A stretch of 64,000 bases of DNA from Vreelandella hamiltonii (GCF_014651775.1 NZ_BMXN01000006.1:1-64000), one strand, 5' to 3'; numbered from the stretch's first letter, positions 25,380 to 33,831 are shown. Translations and numbers: made by a program. Notes: generated by a model not told the origin, from the sequence alone.

Positions 25380-25808
25380 TCAGGCTCCCTTGCGTGCAAA
25401 GTTGGCGGCAGTGCGGTTGCGGCCATGGTGGCGGTGGTGGCGCATCGGCTCGACGTACGCGCCGTTGCGCTGGTTCATACGCGCCAGGGCGCGCTCGGCT
25501 TCGGCGGTTTCTTCACGCCAGCGGTCGAGGAGATCGCGCCAGTCCCAGGCGGCGGCCTGGATCTCGGCGTCGGCGTCGTCTTCGCTGGCGGCTTCGGAGA
25601 CCGCTGCCAGGCCGGTGTCCCAGCGCTGCCAGAAGCGCAGCACGGTGGCATGCTGCTGGGGCAGCAATGGCTCTGGCTCCAGGGCTAGCCGCTCGATCAC
25701 CAGCGGGTTGGCGAGGTACTGGGCCAGGTTGAAGCCGTGACGGGCGATACGCAGGCGCATGAAGCGGTCGGCGTAGTACTCCAGTTCGCTGTCGGTAATG
25801 GTGTTCAT
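25380..25808 (-). CDS. Early phage protein with His/Arg-rich tail
   Basis: The 142-aa protein has a helical body (ELEYYADRFMRLRIARHGFN) and a basic C-terminus (MRHHRHHGRNRTAAN). Similar small proteins occur in early regions of B3-like phages, but I cannot name the family. It overlaps the upstream gene by four bases. Confidence 0.65.
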   Translation of the reverse strand: MNTITDSELEYYADRFMRLRIARHGFNLAQYLANPLVIERLALEPEPLLPQQHATVLRFWQRWDTGLAAVSEAASEDDADAEIQAAAWDWRDLLDRWREETAEAERALARMNQRNGAYVEPMRHHRHHGRNRTAANFARKGA

Positions 25809-26440
25809 GGCTGTTCTCCCTGGCTGGCTGCTTCTTTCAGTAGGTCGCTCAGGCGCTTTGGGGCGTTGGCTCTTTCAGCGACTTTGTCGTGTTGTGGCGG
25901 GCGCTGGTGGGTAACGTGTGCCTTGCGTTGGGCTAACCGCTCATGCTCGGCAAGTACGTCATCGGTGGTGCGCTCGCGCAGGGGCGCAACGGCAGCACGG
26001 TTTGCAGGCTGTTTGGCACCGCTACGAACTTGCTCCTCACGCTGCTTTTCCACCTCAGCGGCGTGGCGGTCGGCGCAGTTGGCCACCACTTCATAGAGGT
26101 AGCCGTGGCCGGTGAGCGGCAGGTTGCTGGGTGGGCGTTCAAGCAACTGGTCAAGCGCAGTCATCCACACCTTTAGCGGTGCTTCACGGGTAATGCCTTT
26201 ACGCTCGATCACGCCGCGGGTGATGACGTCCTTCAGCTCGCCCAGCAGGCGGGCGCTTTTGGCGCTGGCCAGCGCACGCGATTTGGGCCGGAACATGCCG
26301 AGGTAGCGCACGATGCGGCTGCTCAGTAAGGCGGGCATTTCCAGCGCGGCGGCCAGCGCCTGGTTGTGTTCGCCTTGGGTGACGAACGCGGCCATGTCAC
26401 CGCTCATGCCGCATTCGGGGCAGGTGGCTTTGAGGGTCAT
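25805..26440 (-). CDS. Early phage protein with zinc-finger start
   Basis: The 211-aa protein begins MTLKATCPECGMSGDMAAFV with one CxxC pair, then a helical region (RIVRYLGMFRPKSRALASAK) and a charged, low-complexity C-terminal third. The ATG overlaps the previous stop (ATGA), so the longer open frame is not needed. It may act in replication or transposition control, by position near MuB, but no motif proves it. Confidence 0.68.
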   Translation of the reverse strand: MTLKATCPECGMSGDMAAFVTQGEHNQALAAALEMPALLSSRIVRYLGMFRPKSRALASAKSARLLGELKDVITRGVIERKGITREAPLKVWMTALDQLLERPPSNLPLTGHGYLYEVVANCADRHAAEVEKQREEQVRSGAKQPANRAAVAPLRERTTDDVLAEHERLAQRKAHVTHQRPPQHDKVAERANAPKRLSDLLKEAASQGEQP

Positions 26441-26820
26441 TGGTCTTCTCCCTGCTGGCGGTCGGGGTTGTTCGGGCAGGTTTGGCAGCTGCGCCATAGG
26501 CGCATGGCCATGGGGTTGTGGGTGGGCGCTGGGCGCGAGCGGTACTCGCGGCACTGTTCCACGCTGATGGTGCGTTCCTGAGCGGGGCAGTTCAGGCCAT
26601 CCAGCGCCTGTAGCACCTTCTTTTCGATGCTGCTGGTGGAGGGGCTGGGGTAGCGGTTGGCCAGTGCCAGGGATACCGCGCTGCGCGAGACGCCGATGCG
26701 ATCACCGGCCATCTTGCGATTGGTGGCGCGCACTTCGTTGGCGAGCAGGGTGATCCAGCGGGGCGGCGCTTCGCCCCAGTTGGAGATATCCACGGTGCGG
26801 GTGCGACGAATGGCGTTCAT
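26437..26820 (-). CDS. Helix-turn-helix DNA-binding early protein
   Basis: The 127-aa protein has ATNRKMAGDRIGVSRSAVSL, a clear helix-turn-helix, and two C-terminal cysteine groups (LNCPAQE, CQTCPNNPD). The gene lies between an unknown winged-helix protein and a zinc-finger protein in the early operon. It could be a regulator of early transcription or a DNA-binding accessory. Confidence 0.72.
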   Translation of the reverse strand: MNAIRRTRTVDISNWGEAPPRWITLLANEVRATNRKMAGDRIGVSRSAVSLALANRYPSPSTSSIEKKVLQALDGLNCPAQERTISVEQCREYRSRPAPTHNPMAMRLWRSCQTCPNNPDRQQGEDQ

Positions 26821-27443
26821 GGCTCGCCCCCTTCGGTTTTGGTGACGCGGCTATACACTACTTCGTTGGTGTTGGGATCGAAGAGCTGTTGTGTGCGTCG
26901 GATCTGTGGGGCAATCGGCCCTGTCCAGCGGCTGGTGTTGAACCGGTACTTAGCATTAACGGCACCCGTGCCTGCCGTAGCCTGGCGAGTGATCGTCACG
27001 TATTTGGCATAAGTGAGGTAACGCAGATACTCGATGGCGGTTTCATGGCTGACCGACACTTCGGGAGTACTGGCGGCATCTGCGAGTTCGGCAGCGGTAC
27101 ACTCACCAATGATTTTCAGCGTTCGCCACATCTGTTCCCTGCCTAGGGGCGGGGGGAGAGTGCCATCGCGCCGTACTCGAGGAGCTTCTACACCAATGTC
27201 TTTCACCAAGCTGTAGTAGCGAGATCCTCCTTTCGGAAAAGCCGTGCATTCGATAAAGCCTGCTTTTCTCAGGCCGGTGAAGTAGTCGCGTACGCGATTT
27301 TGCGAAACGCCGATCGCAATTTGCTCCCAAATATCAGTGATCGAAAAAGAGCGGCCTTGGGTGTGGAAGCTACGGATGGCTTCCCACATTGCTTGGCGAT
27401 CTCCCTTTAGGCCTTGAGCGGTGAGTTGCGTTTGTTTCGCCAT
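26817..27443 (-). CDS. Winged-helix early protein downstream of MuB
   Basis: The 208-aa protein has two winged-helix-like repeats: residues about 10-60 (SITDIWEQIAIGVSQNRVRD, then YFTGLRKAGFIEC) and about 100-150. It follows MuB by three bases. Proteins of this kind are found beside MuB in B3/D3112-like phages; function is unknown. Confidence 0.7.
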   Translation of the reverse strand: MAKQTQLTAQGLKGDRQAMWEAIRSFHTQGRSFSITDIWEQIAIGVSQNRVRDYFTGLRKAGFIECTAFPKGGSRYYSLVKDIGVEAPRVRRDGTLPPPLGREQMWRTLKIIGECTAAELADAASTPEVSVSHETAIEYLRYLTYAKYVTITRQATAGTGAVNAKYRFNTSRWTGPIAPQIRRTQQLFDPNTNEVVYSRVTKTEGGEP

Positions 27444-27446
27444 GCC

Positions 27447-28166
27447 TTAACCCCTCCGCGCCGGTGGTTGGCCGGTGTGGATGTCTTGCTCGCTCCACTC
27501 GCGCAGGCCCACTGTCTTCCAGCCTTGAGCGCTGGCTTCGGAGTGGATCTGGTAGAGGTTCACCGCCACACGGCGCAGGCAGCCTTTAACACGGTGGTTG
27601 ATGGCGTCCAGCAGGTCGTCTTCGATGATGATGTCGGGGTAGCTTTTGGCGGCCAGGGCACACACGTCGTCCAGGCTGGCGGCTTGGGCGGGCACCCATT
27701 CCAGGACGCGGTTATGCAGACGCTCTAAGCGAGCCATGGAGGCAGGTACGCGCTCTTCACCGATCAGAATCAGGGTGCCTTGGCTGGCGTTGTAGATGTC
27801 CGTTAATACGTTGGCGGCGGCTTTGTCGATGACGTACTGAACGTCATCAATAATCAGCGGGCGACCAGAGCGGGAGAGCTGCTCGGCGATCTGGTCGACC
27901 ATCTCGCTGAGCGTCTTCATGGGGATGATGCCCATCTCGCGCAGGATGGCGATCACGAACGCTTTTTTCGTCCAGCTCTCGCGGCACTCGACGTAGTAGG
28001 CGCGGTGCAGGTTGGCGGCATAGGCGGCTGCCAGGCTTTTGCCGTAGCCGCTGGGGCCGTACATGACCACCAAGCCAGGTAGTTCTGGTGGGCGGTTGGC
28101 GGCGCTTTCGACAGCGGCGGCCAGTAGGCCAACGTTGGTGAGTGGTACAATGGTGTTGACGCTCAT
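27447..28166 (-). CDS. MuB-like transposition target-selection ATPase
   Basis: The 239-aa AAA+ ATPase has Walker A GPSGYGKS (residues 37-44) and Walker B LIIDDVQ (about 103-109), followed by a sensor-like LILIGEERVP. It binds DNA and delivers target sites to the transposase. Mu MuB has about 312 residues; the N-terminal DNA-binding extension is missing here, as in some other siphovirus-type transposable phages. It is next to the MuA gene. Confidence 0.93.
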   Translation of the reverse strand: MSVNTIVPLTNVGLLAAAVESAANRPPELPGLVVMYGPSGYGKSLAAAYAANLHRAYYVECRESWTKKAFVIAILREMGIIPMKTLSEMVDQIAEQLSRSGRPLIIDDVQYVIDKAAANVLTDIYNASQGTLILIGEERVPASMARLERLHNRVLEWVPAQAASLDDVCALAAKSYPDIIIEDDLLDAINHRVKGCLRRVAVNLYQIHSEASAQGWKTVGLREWSEQDIHTGQPPARRG

Positions 28167-28205
28167 ATCAGTTCCTTAATTGCTGCGGGTGTCATGGGCC
28201 GTGGT

Positions 28206-30263
28206 TCAGACGGCCCGTCGGGTGCGGGTGGGTTGCCGCCCACCTGCATCCATTTCGGTATCCATCACTTTGGCGATGGCTTTTAAATCACTGTGGTGCT
28301 GGTAACGCTCGTGCCATTCGCGGGCGGCGGCGGGTACTTCTTCTCCTTGCTGTAGTTGTCCATCCAGCTTCTTCCAGAGCCGATAGCGCTCCATCTTGTT
28401 GTGGGGTATCTGAAAGCGTGTGCCTTGATCGGCCAGCCGCTTGGCGTAGGCGCGGCCTTGGGCAGCCTGCTTTTCGTCTGATTGGCGGGCGGCGGGGGTA
28501 ATCGTTCTGAATTCCACATCGCTGCCGGTAACCACCTTGGCTTTTTGCACCAGGCGGTTGAGCTGGCCTTTTTCGCGTTTTTCGGCGGCACGTTCGATCA
28601 TGCTGGCGGGCATCGCGGGGGTGGCGTTGCCATCCAACTGAGCATCGCCGAGGTATTCACCTTCTAGGGTGAAGATGCCGACGCAGCCGGTGTCGCGGTA
28701 ATCCCAGGCCACGCGGATCTCTTCGCCGTGGAAGTCGCGTAGGGCATCCATGAAGTAGACGCCGCCGTTGATACGCACTTCGCCACGGTTGGTTTTGCGC
28801 ACTTCTTGCGGGCGCATAAGCGAGGCGACCACATCACTGGGTGCGGTGAGCGCTTCGAAGCCTTCGGCCTCGGCACTTTTCCAGGCTTCCATGGGGCTTT
28901 GGTGGCGTAACTTGCCGCTGTCTAAGTCGCGCACTTTGGGCAGCCCTTTGTGGGGCCGGTGGTTATAAACATCCAGGGCGTCGTTCAAGCGCTCGAAGAA
29001 CTCTTGAAACGTGGGAATAAACGCGGGCTTTAACCCTTGTTTAATATCGCGGCGGCTTAACTTGTGCGCTTTGGTGGCGGCTTCTTTATCCATATCTGCG
29101 CCAATAAAGCTGGGCATCTCTTTAGCCAGTTTCACCAGGATGGTTTGGTGGGCGCGTTCAATGACGCCGCGTGCCTGGGAGTTGTAGGGCAGTGAGTGGG
29201 TAATGCTGCCACCCAGGCGGTCGACCACTTCGTAAACAGTGGCGTTGTCAAAGCCTGAACCGTTATCGACATAGAACAGGTTGAACATGCCTACGCGGCT
29301 CACGGCATCGCGCAGGGCATCCAGCGTGGCCACGGTGGATTCGGCAAGGTTGAGGGCAAAGCCGACGATGCGGCGGGTGCCCCAATCGATGATCAAGGTG
29401 ATCTCGGGCCGGAAAGCCTGGCTGGTGAGCGGGTTGATCACTTCGGCATCGAAGGTGTGGCCATCCGCTACCCACACATCGTTGGGCAGTAGCGCGTCGC
29501 TGGTGCGGCGCTTGAAGGGCTGGAGGGCTTTCAGCTCATGCGCACCCATGCGGCCACGCTCACGCGCTTCCGGTGACAGCTTGGCAAGCCAGCGGCGCAC
29601 CTGATGGATAGAAGGGTGCGGCGGCTCGGTCTGTTCGACCAGCAGCTGGTAGGCCGCTTCTACGCTGGGCTTTTGCGGCTTCTGGTAGCGCTTGAGAAAG
29701 TCACCGGCCCAAAGCGGCATGCTCATATCGGCCTTGCGGCGTTTGGGGGCGAGGCCGCGTTCACCGTGCTTGCGGAAGTCAGCGATCCAGCGCTTGAGGG
29801 TGCGCTCGCTAAGGGTGCGGGTATCCGTTTTACGGTCGTTGGCTAGCACTACCCGCTGTTTGAGGTAAGGCGTTAGATCGTCGGCTTGGGCGTGGGCGAC
29901 TAACGTTTCGATGGCGCGCTGCTGGCTGACCATCTTGCTCATGCGTTCTATCTCGCGGACGAATGCAACGCGGGCACCCATCACTTGGCGTTGGGCATCG
30001 GTGAGTTGCTGCTGGCTTGGGCGCTGCTCTTCTTGCAGCGGCGCTACTGTGCTAGTAGGCGTGGGCGCGGCGTTATCCGCCTGTGCCAACAGCAGGGCGT
30101 TTTGGGTTTCTTTGGGAAGTACGGCGAAGGCGTATTCCACGGCCTTGCTGCCGATACGACGTTGGCCTTCCCAGCCTTCGCGATCGGCTGCTTTTTTAAC
30201 CCCCCTTTCTGTGCTGGGCATACCTGGTAGCCCAGCCAACTCTTTGGCGGAGTACCAGTTCAT
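28206..30263 (-). CDS. MuA-like transposase
   Basis: The approx. 685-aa DDE transposase starts MNWYSAKELAGLPGMPSTER, a MuA-type winged-helix start (the ATG at 30263 fits better than one 11 codons earlier). Catalytic residues are D267 (VWVADGH), D333 (FYVDNGSGF) and E369 (ARGVIERAHQT), very close to the MuA positions 269, 336 and 392. The C-terminal beta-barrel and basic tail follow. It performs integration and replicative transposition of the prophage. Confidence 0.96.
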   Translation of the reverse strand: MNWYSAKELAGLPGMPSTERGVKKAADREGWEGQRRIGSKAVEYAFAVLPKETQNALLLAQADNAAPTPTSTVAPLQEEQRPSQQQLTDAQRQVMGARVAFVREIERMSKMVSQQRAIETLVAHAQADDLTPYLKQRVVLANDRKTDTRTLSERTLKRWIADFRKHGERGLAPKRRKADMSMPLWAGDFLKRYQKPQKPSVEAAYQLLVEQTEPPHPSIHQVRRWLAKLSPEARERGRMGAHELKALQPFKRRTSDALLPNDVWVADGHTFDAEVINPLTSQAFRPEITLIIDWGTRRIVGFALNLAESTVATLDALRDAVSRVGMFNLFYVDNGSGFDNATVYEVVDRLGGSITHSLPYNSQARGVIERAHQTILVKLAKEMPSFIGADMDKEAATKAHKLSRRDIKQGLKPAFIPTFQEFFERLNDALDVYNHRPHKGLPKVRDLDSGKLRHQSPMEAWKSAEAEGFEALTAPSDVVASLMRPQEVRKTNRGEVRINGGVYFMDALRDFHGEEIRVAWDYRDTGCVGIFTLEGEYLGDAQLDGNATPAMPASMIERAAEKREKGQLNRLVQKAKVVTGSDVEFRTITPAARQSDEKQAAQGRAYAKRLADQGTRFQIPHNKMERYRLWKKLDGQLQQGEEVPAAAREWHERYQHHSDLKAIAKVMDTEMDAGGRQPTRTRRAV

Positions 30264-30352
30264 ACACGCCCCCGCTGGAATAGGCGGGCGTTGCACTCTG
30301 CGGTAGATTGGGAGGTGCGACCCAACCCCAAATCACCCTTAGAGGAACGCCC

Positions 30353-30847
30353 ATGAAAGGTTTGCTGGCTAGTTTCGACCGAACGCTTAACATCGCTCGC
30401 GCTGCGATCGATCTCGCTAAAAGTGAAGGAGACAGTGCGACACTTGTGATAGAGCTTCGCGAGCACATACAGACGCTGCGCGAGGATATCCTCTCGATGC
30501 GCGAGCAGGTGACGACGCTTCTTGATGAAAAACGCGAACTCACAGAACGGCTTGCCGAAGCGACTAATTTTTTGGCTGAGCGCGATATGTACACGCAGGT
30601 GGTGCTTAAAACAGGGAGTGTTGTATATGTACGAAACAGCCCGAGCAGCGGGGAATACCAACAGCCAGTGTATTTTTGTGCTAACTGTTTCCAGCAAGGC
30701 CGCACCACTATCCTGGACCTTAAGCAGCAAGAGTTTGGACACGACCTTTATAATTGCCCGGCGTGTAACTCGACGGCGCATATCCCCCATGAGCGGCACC
30801 ATACGGCAGAGACGATAGTGACGCCGAACCGCTGGCGCGATGTTTGA
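30353..30847 (+). CDS. Zinc-ribbon/coiled-coil protein on the opposite strand
   Basis: The 164-aa protein (MKGLLASFDRTLNIARAAID at its start) has a coiled coil in about residues 35-85 and a C-terminal zinc ribbon (CANCFQQG, then CPAC about 25 residues on). AGAGGAAC precedes the ATG well; an upstream in-frame ATG at 30308 lacks a good site. It lies convergent to the next gene and divergent from MuA, so it interrupts the leftward early operon and needs its own promoter. It looks like a cargo gene; function is unknown. Confidence 0.75.
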   Translation: MKGLLASFDRTLNIARAAIDLAKSEGDSATLVIELREHIQTLREDILSMREQVTTLLDEKRELTERLAEATNFLAERDMYTQVVLKTGSVVYVRNSPSSGEYQQPVYFCANCFQQGRTTILDLKQQEFGHDLYNCPACNSTAHIPHERHHTAETIVTPNRWRDV

Positions 30848-30858
30848 ATTCGAGCGGC

Positions 30859-31296
30859 TCATTGCTCTTCTCCCATTAGCTTCTTTAGGCGACGTAGATC
30901 CGCATTTACACGCTCTTGCACACGCGAGAGCTTTCCGTACTCGGCTGCCAAAGCCTCACGCCCATACGCCACCCGGCCACCGCGCAAATGCACGAGCCAA
31001 TCGGTAAAGGCGTGGCTTTGGCACACTTCTTCCAAAAGCGGTATGCGATAGAAAGGGATGTTGTGGTCGCAGCGACCCGGCGAACTCCACGCATCCAGCA
31101 TGTGCTTGGAGACGTCGTCACCGGAGTAGCGGCTCATCTGCGCGGCCACTTCGTAACGGTCAACGGGGCAGTCTTTCAGTACCACGCCCACCAGTTCACT
31201 CACTTGGGCGGCATAGTTGCCGCTGCCAGGGGTAGGCGTAACGGGGACAGGTACCTCAAAGATGTCTAGCGTTTGGGTGTCTTTGACGCGCTTCAT
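30859..31296 (-). CDS. Early phage protein, probably DNA related
   Basis: The 145-aa protein contains VAAQMSRYSGDDVSKHMLDA and LEEVCQSHAFTDWLVHLRGG, patterns I associate with small regulatory proteins between Ner and transposase in Mu-like phages. The C-terminal third is a charged helix. It starts three bases after the Ner-like stop. Confidence 0.68.
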   Translation of the reverse strand: MKRVKDTQTLDIFEVPVPVTPTPGSGNYAAQVSELVGVVLKDCPVDRYEVAAQMSRYSGDDVSKHMLDAWSSPGRCDHNIPFYRIPLLEEVCQSHAFTDWLVHLRGGRVAYGREALAAEYGKLSRVQERVNADLRRLKKLMGEEQ

Positions 31297-31298
31297 GG

Positions 31299-31652
31299 TT
31301 AAGCCCCCGCCGCCATTTGACGATGCGCCGAAACGTTAGAACCGCTATCCTTGTCGCATAAACGGTTCTGCGCTTTTGCAGTTGTGAGTTTTTCTGCGCG
31401 GTTGGGTCTTTCGCGGCACGGTGTGCCGTCGTGGTTCCAGCGCTCTGGCCAGATAGTGGCGGGCTGCAGGCCTAGCGAAGCAGCAATTGCGCGCTCCATA
31501 CGTGGGTAGGGCGTGCGCTTCACAGCAGCAAGCGTACCAAGCTCGACGTCTAGGCGGCGCGCCAATTCAGCCAACGTTAAGCCGCGTGTGCGGATCTGAT
31601 ACTTGATCCACTCCCATCGCGCCGTTGGGTTGGTAGGTATATCCAGTTTCAT
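31299..31652 (-). CDS. Ner-like transcription regulator
   Basis: The 117-aa protein has a Ner/Nlp-type helix-turn-helix: WIKYQIRTRGLTLAELARRL, then KRTPYPRMERAIAASLGLQP and ATIWPERW. Ner shuts off early and repressor transcription in Mu. Compared with the 75-residue Mu Ner it has an extra C-terminal tail of about 40 polar residues. The ATG at 31652 is preferred over an in-frame one at 31694. It is the first gene of the leftward early unit, divergent from the repressor. Confidence 0.85.
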   Translation of the reverse strand: MKLDIPTNPTARWEWIKYQIRTRGLTLAELARRLDVELGTLAAVKRTPYPRMERAIAASLGLQPATIWPERWNHDGTPCRERPNRAEKLTTAKAQNRLCDKDSGSNVSAHRQMAAGA

Positions 31653-31689
31653 AGCGTCACTCCGTGGCGTTTTTTCTGGCTGTCTAACC

Positions 31690-31732
31690 CTCACTTGTGA
31701 GTAAACATATCTCAGGATTGATAGTCATGCAA
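31690..31732 (-). promoter_or_regulatory. Early promoter and palindromic operator
   Basis: On the minus strand TTGCAT (31732-31727), 17 bases, TATGTT (31709-31704) make a fair sigma-70 promoter for the Ner/MuA operon. Right after it lies the palindrome CTCAC-TT-GTGAG (31690-31701), a candidate operator for the repressor or Ner. Confidence 0.65.
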
Positions 31733-31828
31733 ACCATAAATGAGAGTTCTGTTTCTTTTTTGATGGCCGGAGCGTCTCAAATTAGTGATAAACCACTAAA
31801 ATCATCAACTTAGAGAGAATCAGAACTG

Positions 31829-32527
31829 ATGGAAGATAATTCAGGCTCAGTTCCGATTCCCACCTCCGAGATCGGAACTCGCATAGCTGAGATGGCAGAT
31901 AGGATGGGCAGCCGCAAACTAGCTGCAAAAGCAGCCGGTGTGTCCTCCGCTACTTTCTACCGATGGATAAATGGAGAGTCTCCACCAGTCTTTTCTGGGG
32001 TTGCGAAGCTTGCCGAAGCTGTGGGTGTCTCGCTCGACTGGGTAGCCAGCGGCGTCGGGGCTATGAAGCCCGAGGAAAGTAAGGCACCGCTTGCTACGCA
32101 AGTGCCGGGTATGGAGGACTACGCCTTTGTGCCGCTATATGACGCACAGTGCAGCGCTGGGGCGGGTGCCTGGAACGAGAACTGCCGCGTTCTGACACAC
32201 ATTTCCTTCACCCGTTATTCATTGCGAAAACAAGGGCTTACGCCAGAGCATCTATCCGCGATCCGCATTGATGGTGACTCGATGGAACCGGTGCTGAACA
32301 GCGGCGACACGGTGTTGATCGATCACACCAGGACGACGATTGAGGGGGAGGGTATTTATATTCTTCGGCTGGATGGACACCTGTACGCCAAGCGGCTGCA
32401 GCGCCAGTTCAATGGCGTTTCTATCATCAGCGCGAACAAGGAATATGACAAAGTGCTGGTGCCCCAGGATCAACTGCACGAGCTAGACATCATCGGGCGG
32501 GCTGTTTGGTCTGCAGGGTGGTTGTGA
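31829..32527 (+). CDS. Prophage CI-like repressor with S24 peptidase domain
   Basis: The 232-aa protein has an N-terminal helix-turn-helix (RKLAAKAAGVSSATFYRWIN, residues 29-48) and a C-terminal LexA-type domain with cleavage site A110-G111 (CSAGAG), catalytic S151 (GDSMEP) and K188 (LYAKRLQ). This suggests induction through RecA-stimulated self-cleavage, unlike the classic Mu c repressor but as in D3112/B3-like phages. A terminator follows at 32553. Confidence 0.94.
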   Translation: MEDNSGSVPIPTSEIGTRIAEMADRMGSRKLAAKAAGVSSATFYRWINGESPPVFSGVAKLAEAVGVSLDWVASGVGAMKPEESKAPLATQVPGMEDYAFVPLYDAQCSAGAGAWNENCRVLTHISFTRYSLRKQGLTPEHLSAIRIDGDSMEPVLNSGDTVLIDHTRTTIEGEGIYILRLDGHLYAKRLQRQFNGVSIISANKEYDKVLVPQDQLHELDIIGRAVWSAGWL

Positions 32528-32552
32528 GGCAGTGCCAAATATCTAACGAAAA

Positions 32553-32583
32553 AGGCCGCTCCACATAGGAACGGCCTCTTTTT
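32553..32583 (+). terminator. Terminator after the repressor gene
   Basis: The stem AGGCCGCTCC-ACATA-GGAACGGCCT (one mismatch) is followed by CTTTTTTTC. It closes the repressor transcript. Confidence 0.9.
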
Positions 32584-32940
32584 CAATTTGCGCATCTTTG
32601 GCACTGTTGGCGTCTATCATGCGGGCGCTTTATACTGCCTGCCTGCATGTAACTCTCTGAATCTATGGCGCTAAATTTCGCCGCTCGTCCCACCTTATCC
32701 CTCTTTGTTGTTTATAGTCCCACATTAGGCCGCTGTGCCATATCTTCTGCTAACCCACATTCGTAAAGCCACGCTAACTTGCCAGTGATGGTTTAAGGCG
32801 CTTGCCATGCCTCCTGATTGCCTCATAACACAACATGCCTTCTACACACAGGCGCCATCCTGCGGCTGCAGGTGTGCGTATGGCGGTTTGCATTGAAGGG
32901 ATTATTTGCTCTTATGTGAACTGTGGTTTACATTGAGGTC
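32584..32940. other. Non-coding presumed phage c-end with repeated motifs
   Basis: No gene fits these 357 bases. Several related short motifs occur: GCGCTTTATACTGCC (near 32627), GGCGCTAAATTTCGCC (near 32668), CACGCTAACTTGCC (near 32771) and GGCGCTTGCC (near 32797). Arrays of this kind at a transposable phage end are transposase-binding sites. The exact phage terminus and 5-bp target duplication could not be set. Confidence 0.4.
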
Positions 32941-33243
32941 ATGAAAATAATTAGCGAAACCGACACTTATTCGGACTGGTTCGATAAATTACGCGATGCT
33001 CGGGCCAGAGCGAAAATTCTGGCTCGTCTGCGTTGGGCTGAGCTGGGCAACTTCGGGGATTGTGAGCCGCTGGGGGAAGGAGTCTCGGAATTGAGGGTTC
33101 ACTACGGGCCTGGTTATCGAGTCTATTTTGTCCAGCGGGGGTATGAGCTGATTATTTTGTTGGCGGGCGGTGATAAATCCAGCCAGGCAAAAGATATTGA
33201 TATCGCGAAGCAATTGGCACGCGATTTGAAGGAGGCACCATGA
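32941..33243 (+). CDS. HigB/RelE-like toxin
   Basis: The 100-aa protein starts MKIISETDTYSDWFDKLRDA and contains ARAKILARLRWAELGNFGDC and the strand region GYRVYFVQRGYELIILLAGG, the pattern of the phage-derived Gp49-like/HigB toxin family (RelE fold mRNA interferase). GAGG precedes the ATG. The antitoxin gene follows with an ATGA overlap. It is just outside, or at the edge of, the prophage. Confidence 0.9.
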   Translation: MKIISETDTYSDWFDKLRDARARAKILARLRWAELGNFGDCEPLGEGVSELRVHYGPGYRVYFVQRGYELIILLAGGDKSSQAKDIDIAKQLARDLKEAP

Positions 33244-33521
33244 GCACACTGCGTAAATGGGATGTCGTTGACCACTTGAATACCGAAGAGGAAATGGTGT
33301 TGTACTTTGAAGCCTGCCTTGAAGAGGGCGACGCTGCCCTGGTGGCGGCAGCGCTTGGCGATATTGCCCGCGCCCGTGGTATGGCACAGCTTGCTCGTGA
33401 TACGGGGTTGACTCGCGAAGGGTTGTACAAGGCGCTTTCTGCTGATGGAAACCCAAGTTTTGCAACGATTATGAAGGTGACAAAAGCCTTGGGCTTTACG
33501 TTACATGCTGAAGCATCGTAA
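33240..33521 (+). CDS. HigA-like antitoxin
   Basis: The 93-aa protein has an N-terminal toxin-neutralising part and a C-terminal helix-turn-helix (MAQLARDTGLTREGLYKALS, then GNPSFATIMKVTKALG), as in the antidote partners of Gp49-like toxins. It would bind the toxin and repress the operon. Confidence 0.9.
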   Translation: MSTLRKWDVVDHLNTEEEMVLYFEACLEEGDAALVAAALGDIARARGMAQLARDTGLTREGLYKALSADGNPSFATIMKVTKALGFTLHAEAS

Positions 33522-33543
33522 GACGATCAACGATTCCGTGATA

Positions 33544-33570
33544 CGCCCCGCCTTTCAAGCGGGGCGTTTT
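33544..33570 (+). terminator. Terminator of the toxin-antitoxin operon
   Basis: The perfect 8-bp stem CGCCCCGC-ctttcaa-GCGGGGCG is followed by TTTT. A very similar hairpin with similar flanks occurs at 54426. Confidence 0.9.
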
Positions 33571-33602
33571 CGTTGATGGGAGGCGTGCCCATATGGGTAA
33601 GT

Positions 33603-33663
33603 GCTGACGCTATGAGGCATCTCCGACAGGAGCGATTGGCAATGTCGCGTGCCGTCAGCGGGT
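33603..33663. repeat. REP-like element with near copy at window start
   Basis: The stretch is bounded by GCTGACG (33603-33609) and CGTCAGC (33653-33659) and holds an inner CTCC-GACA-GGAG hairpin. Bases 33609-33631 match 61-83 at 21 of 23 positions, and the GTCAGCGGGT at 33654 also occurs at 17. This suggests a repeated intergenic element. Confidence 0.4.
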
Positions 33664-33715
33664 AGGCAACATTCATGCACAAATTTGGCGTTACCTTCAA
33701 ATAATTGGTCACGAT

Positions 33716-33750
33716 TTGTGCATTTTTATTTTAAAAAACATTGTATGCAA
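33716..33750 (+). promoter_or_regulatory. Paired upstream boxes of catabolic operon 1
   Basis: TTGTATGCAA at 33741-33750 (within ATTGTATGCAAT) and a weaker TTGTGCATTT at 33716-33725, 25 bases apart, lie about 90-115 bases before the -24 element. The ATTGTATGCAAT sequence is identical to one before operon 2. They may be GntR operators or enhancer sites for a sigma-54 activator. Confidence 0.6.
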
Positions 33751-33831
33751 TAATTTATTCAAAAATAAAATTCTGTTTTAAATTTTAAGATATTGAATAT
33801 TAAGTATTTATTTGCATGTCTCATGGTGTGT

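Larger units (their letters stand above)
1..32900. mobile_element. Mu-like transposable siphophage prophage (partial; right boundary approximate)
   Basis: The gene order repressor, Ner, MuA, MuB, early genes, GemA, Mor, lysis, terminases, portal, gpF, gpG, gpI, gpT, gp36-like, tail tube, chaperones and tape measure is that of transposable phages. The tail genes are siphovirus type (tape measure and tube without a contractile sheath), as in Pseudomonas phages B3 and D3112. The window starts inside the tail region, so the tail tip, fibre genes and one phage end are not visible. The repressor-side end should lie between the terminator at 32577 and the toxin gene at 32941, but no exact TG/CA terminus could be fixed by eye. 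All major modules look intact. Confidence 0.93.
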
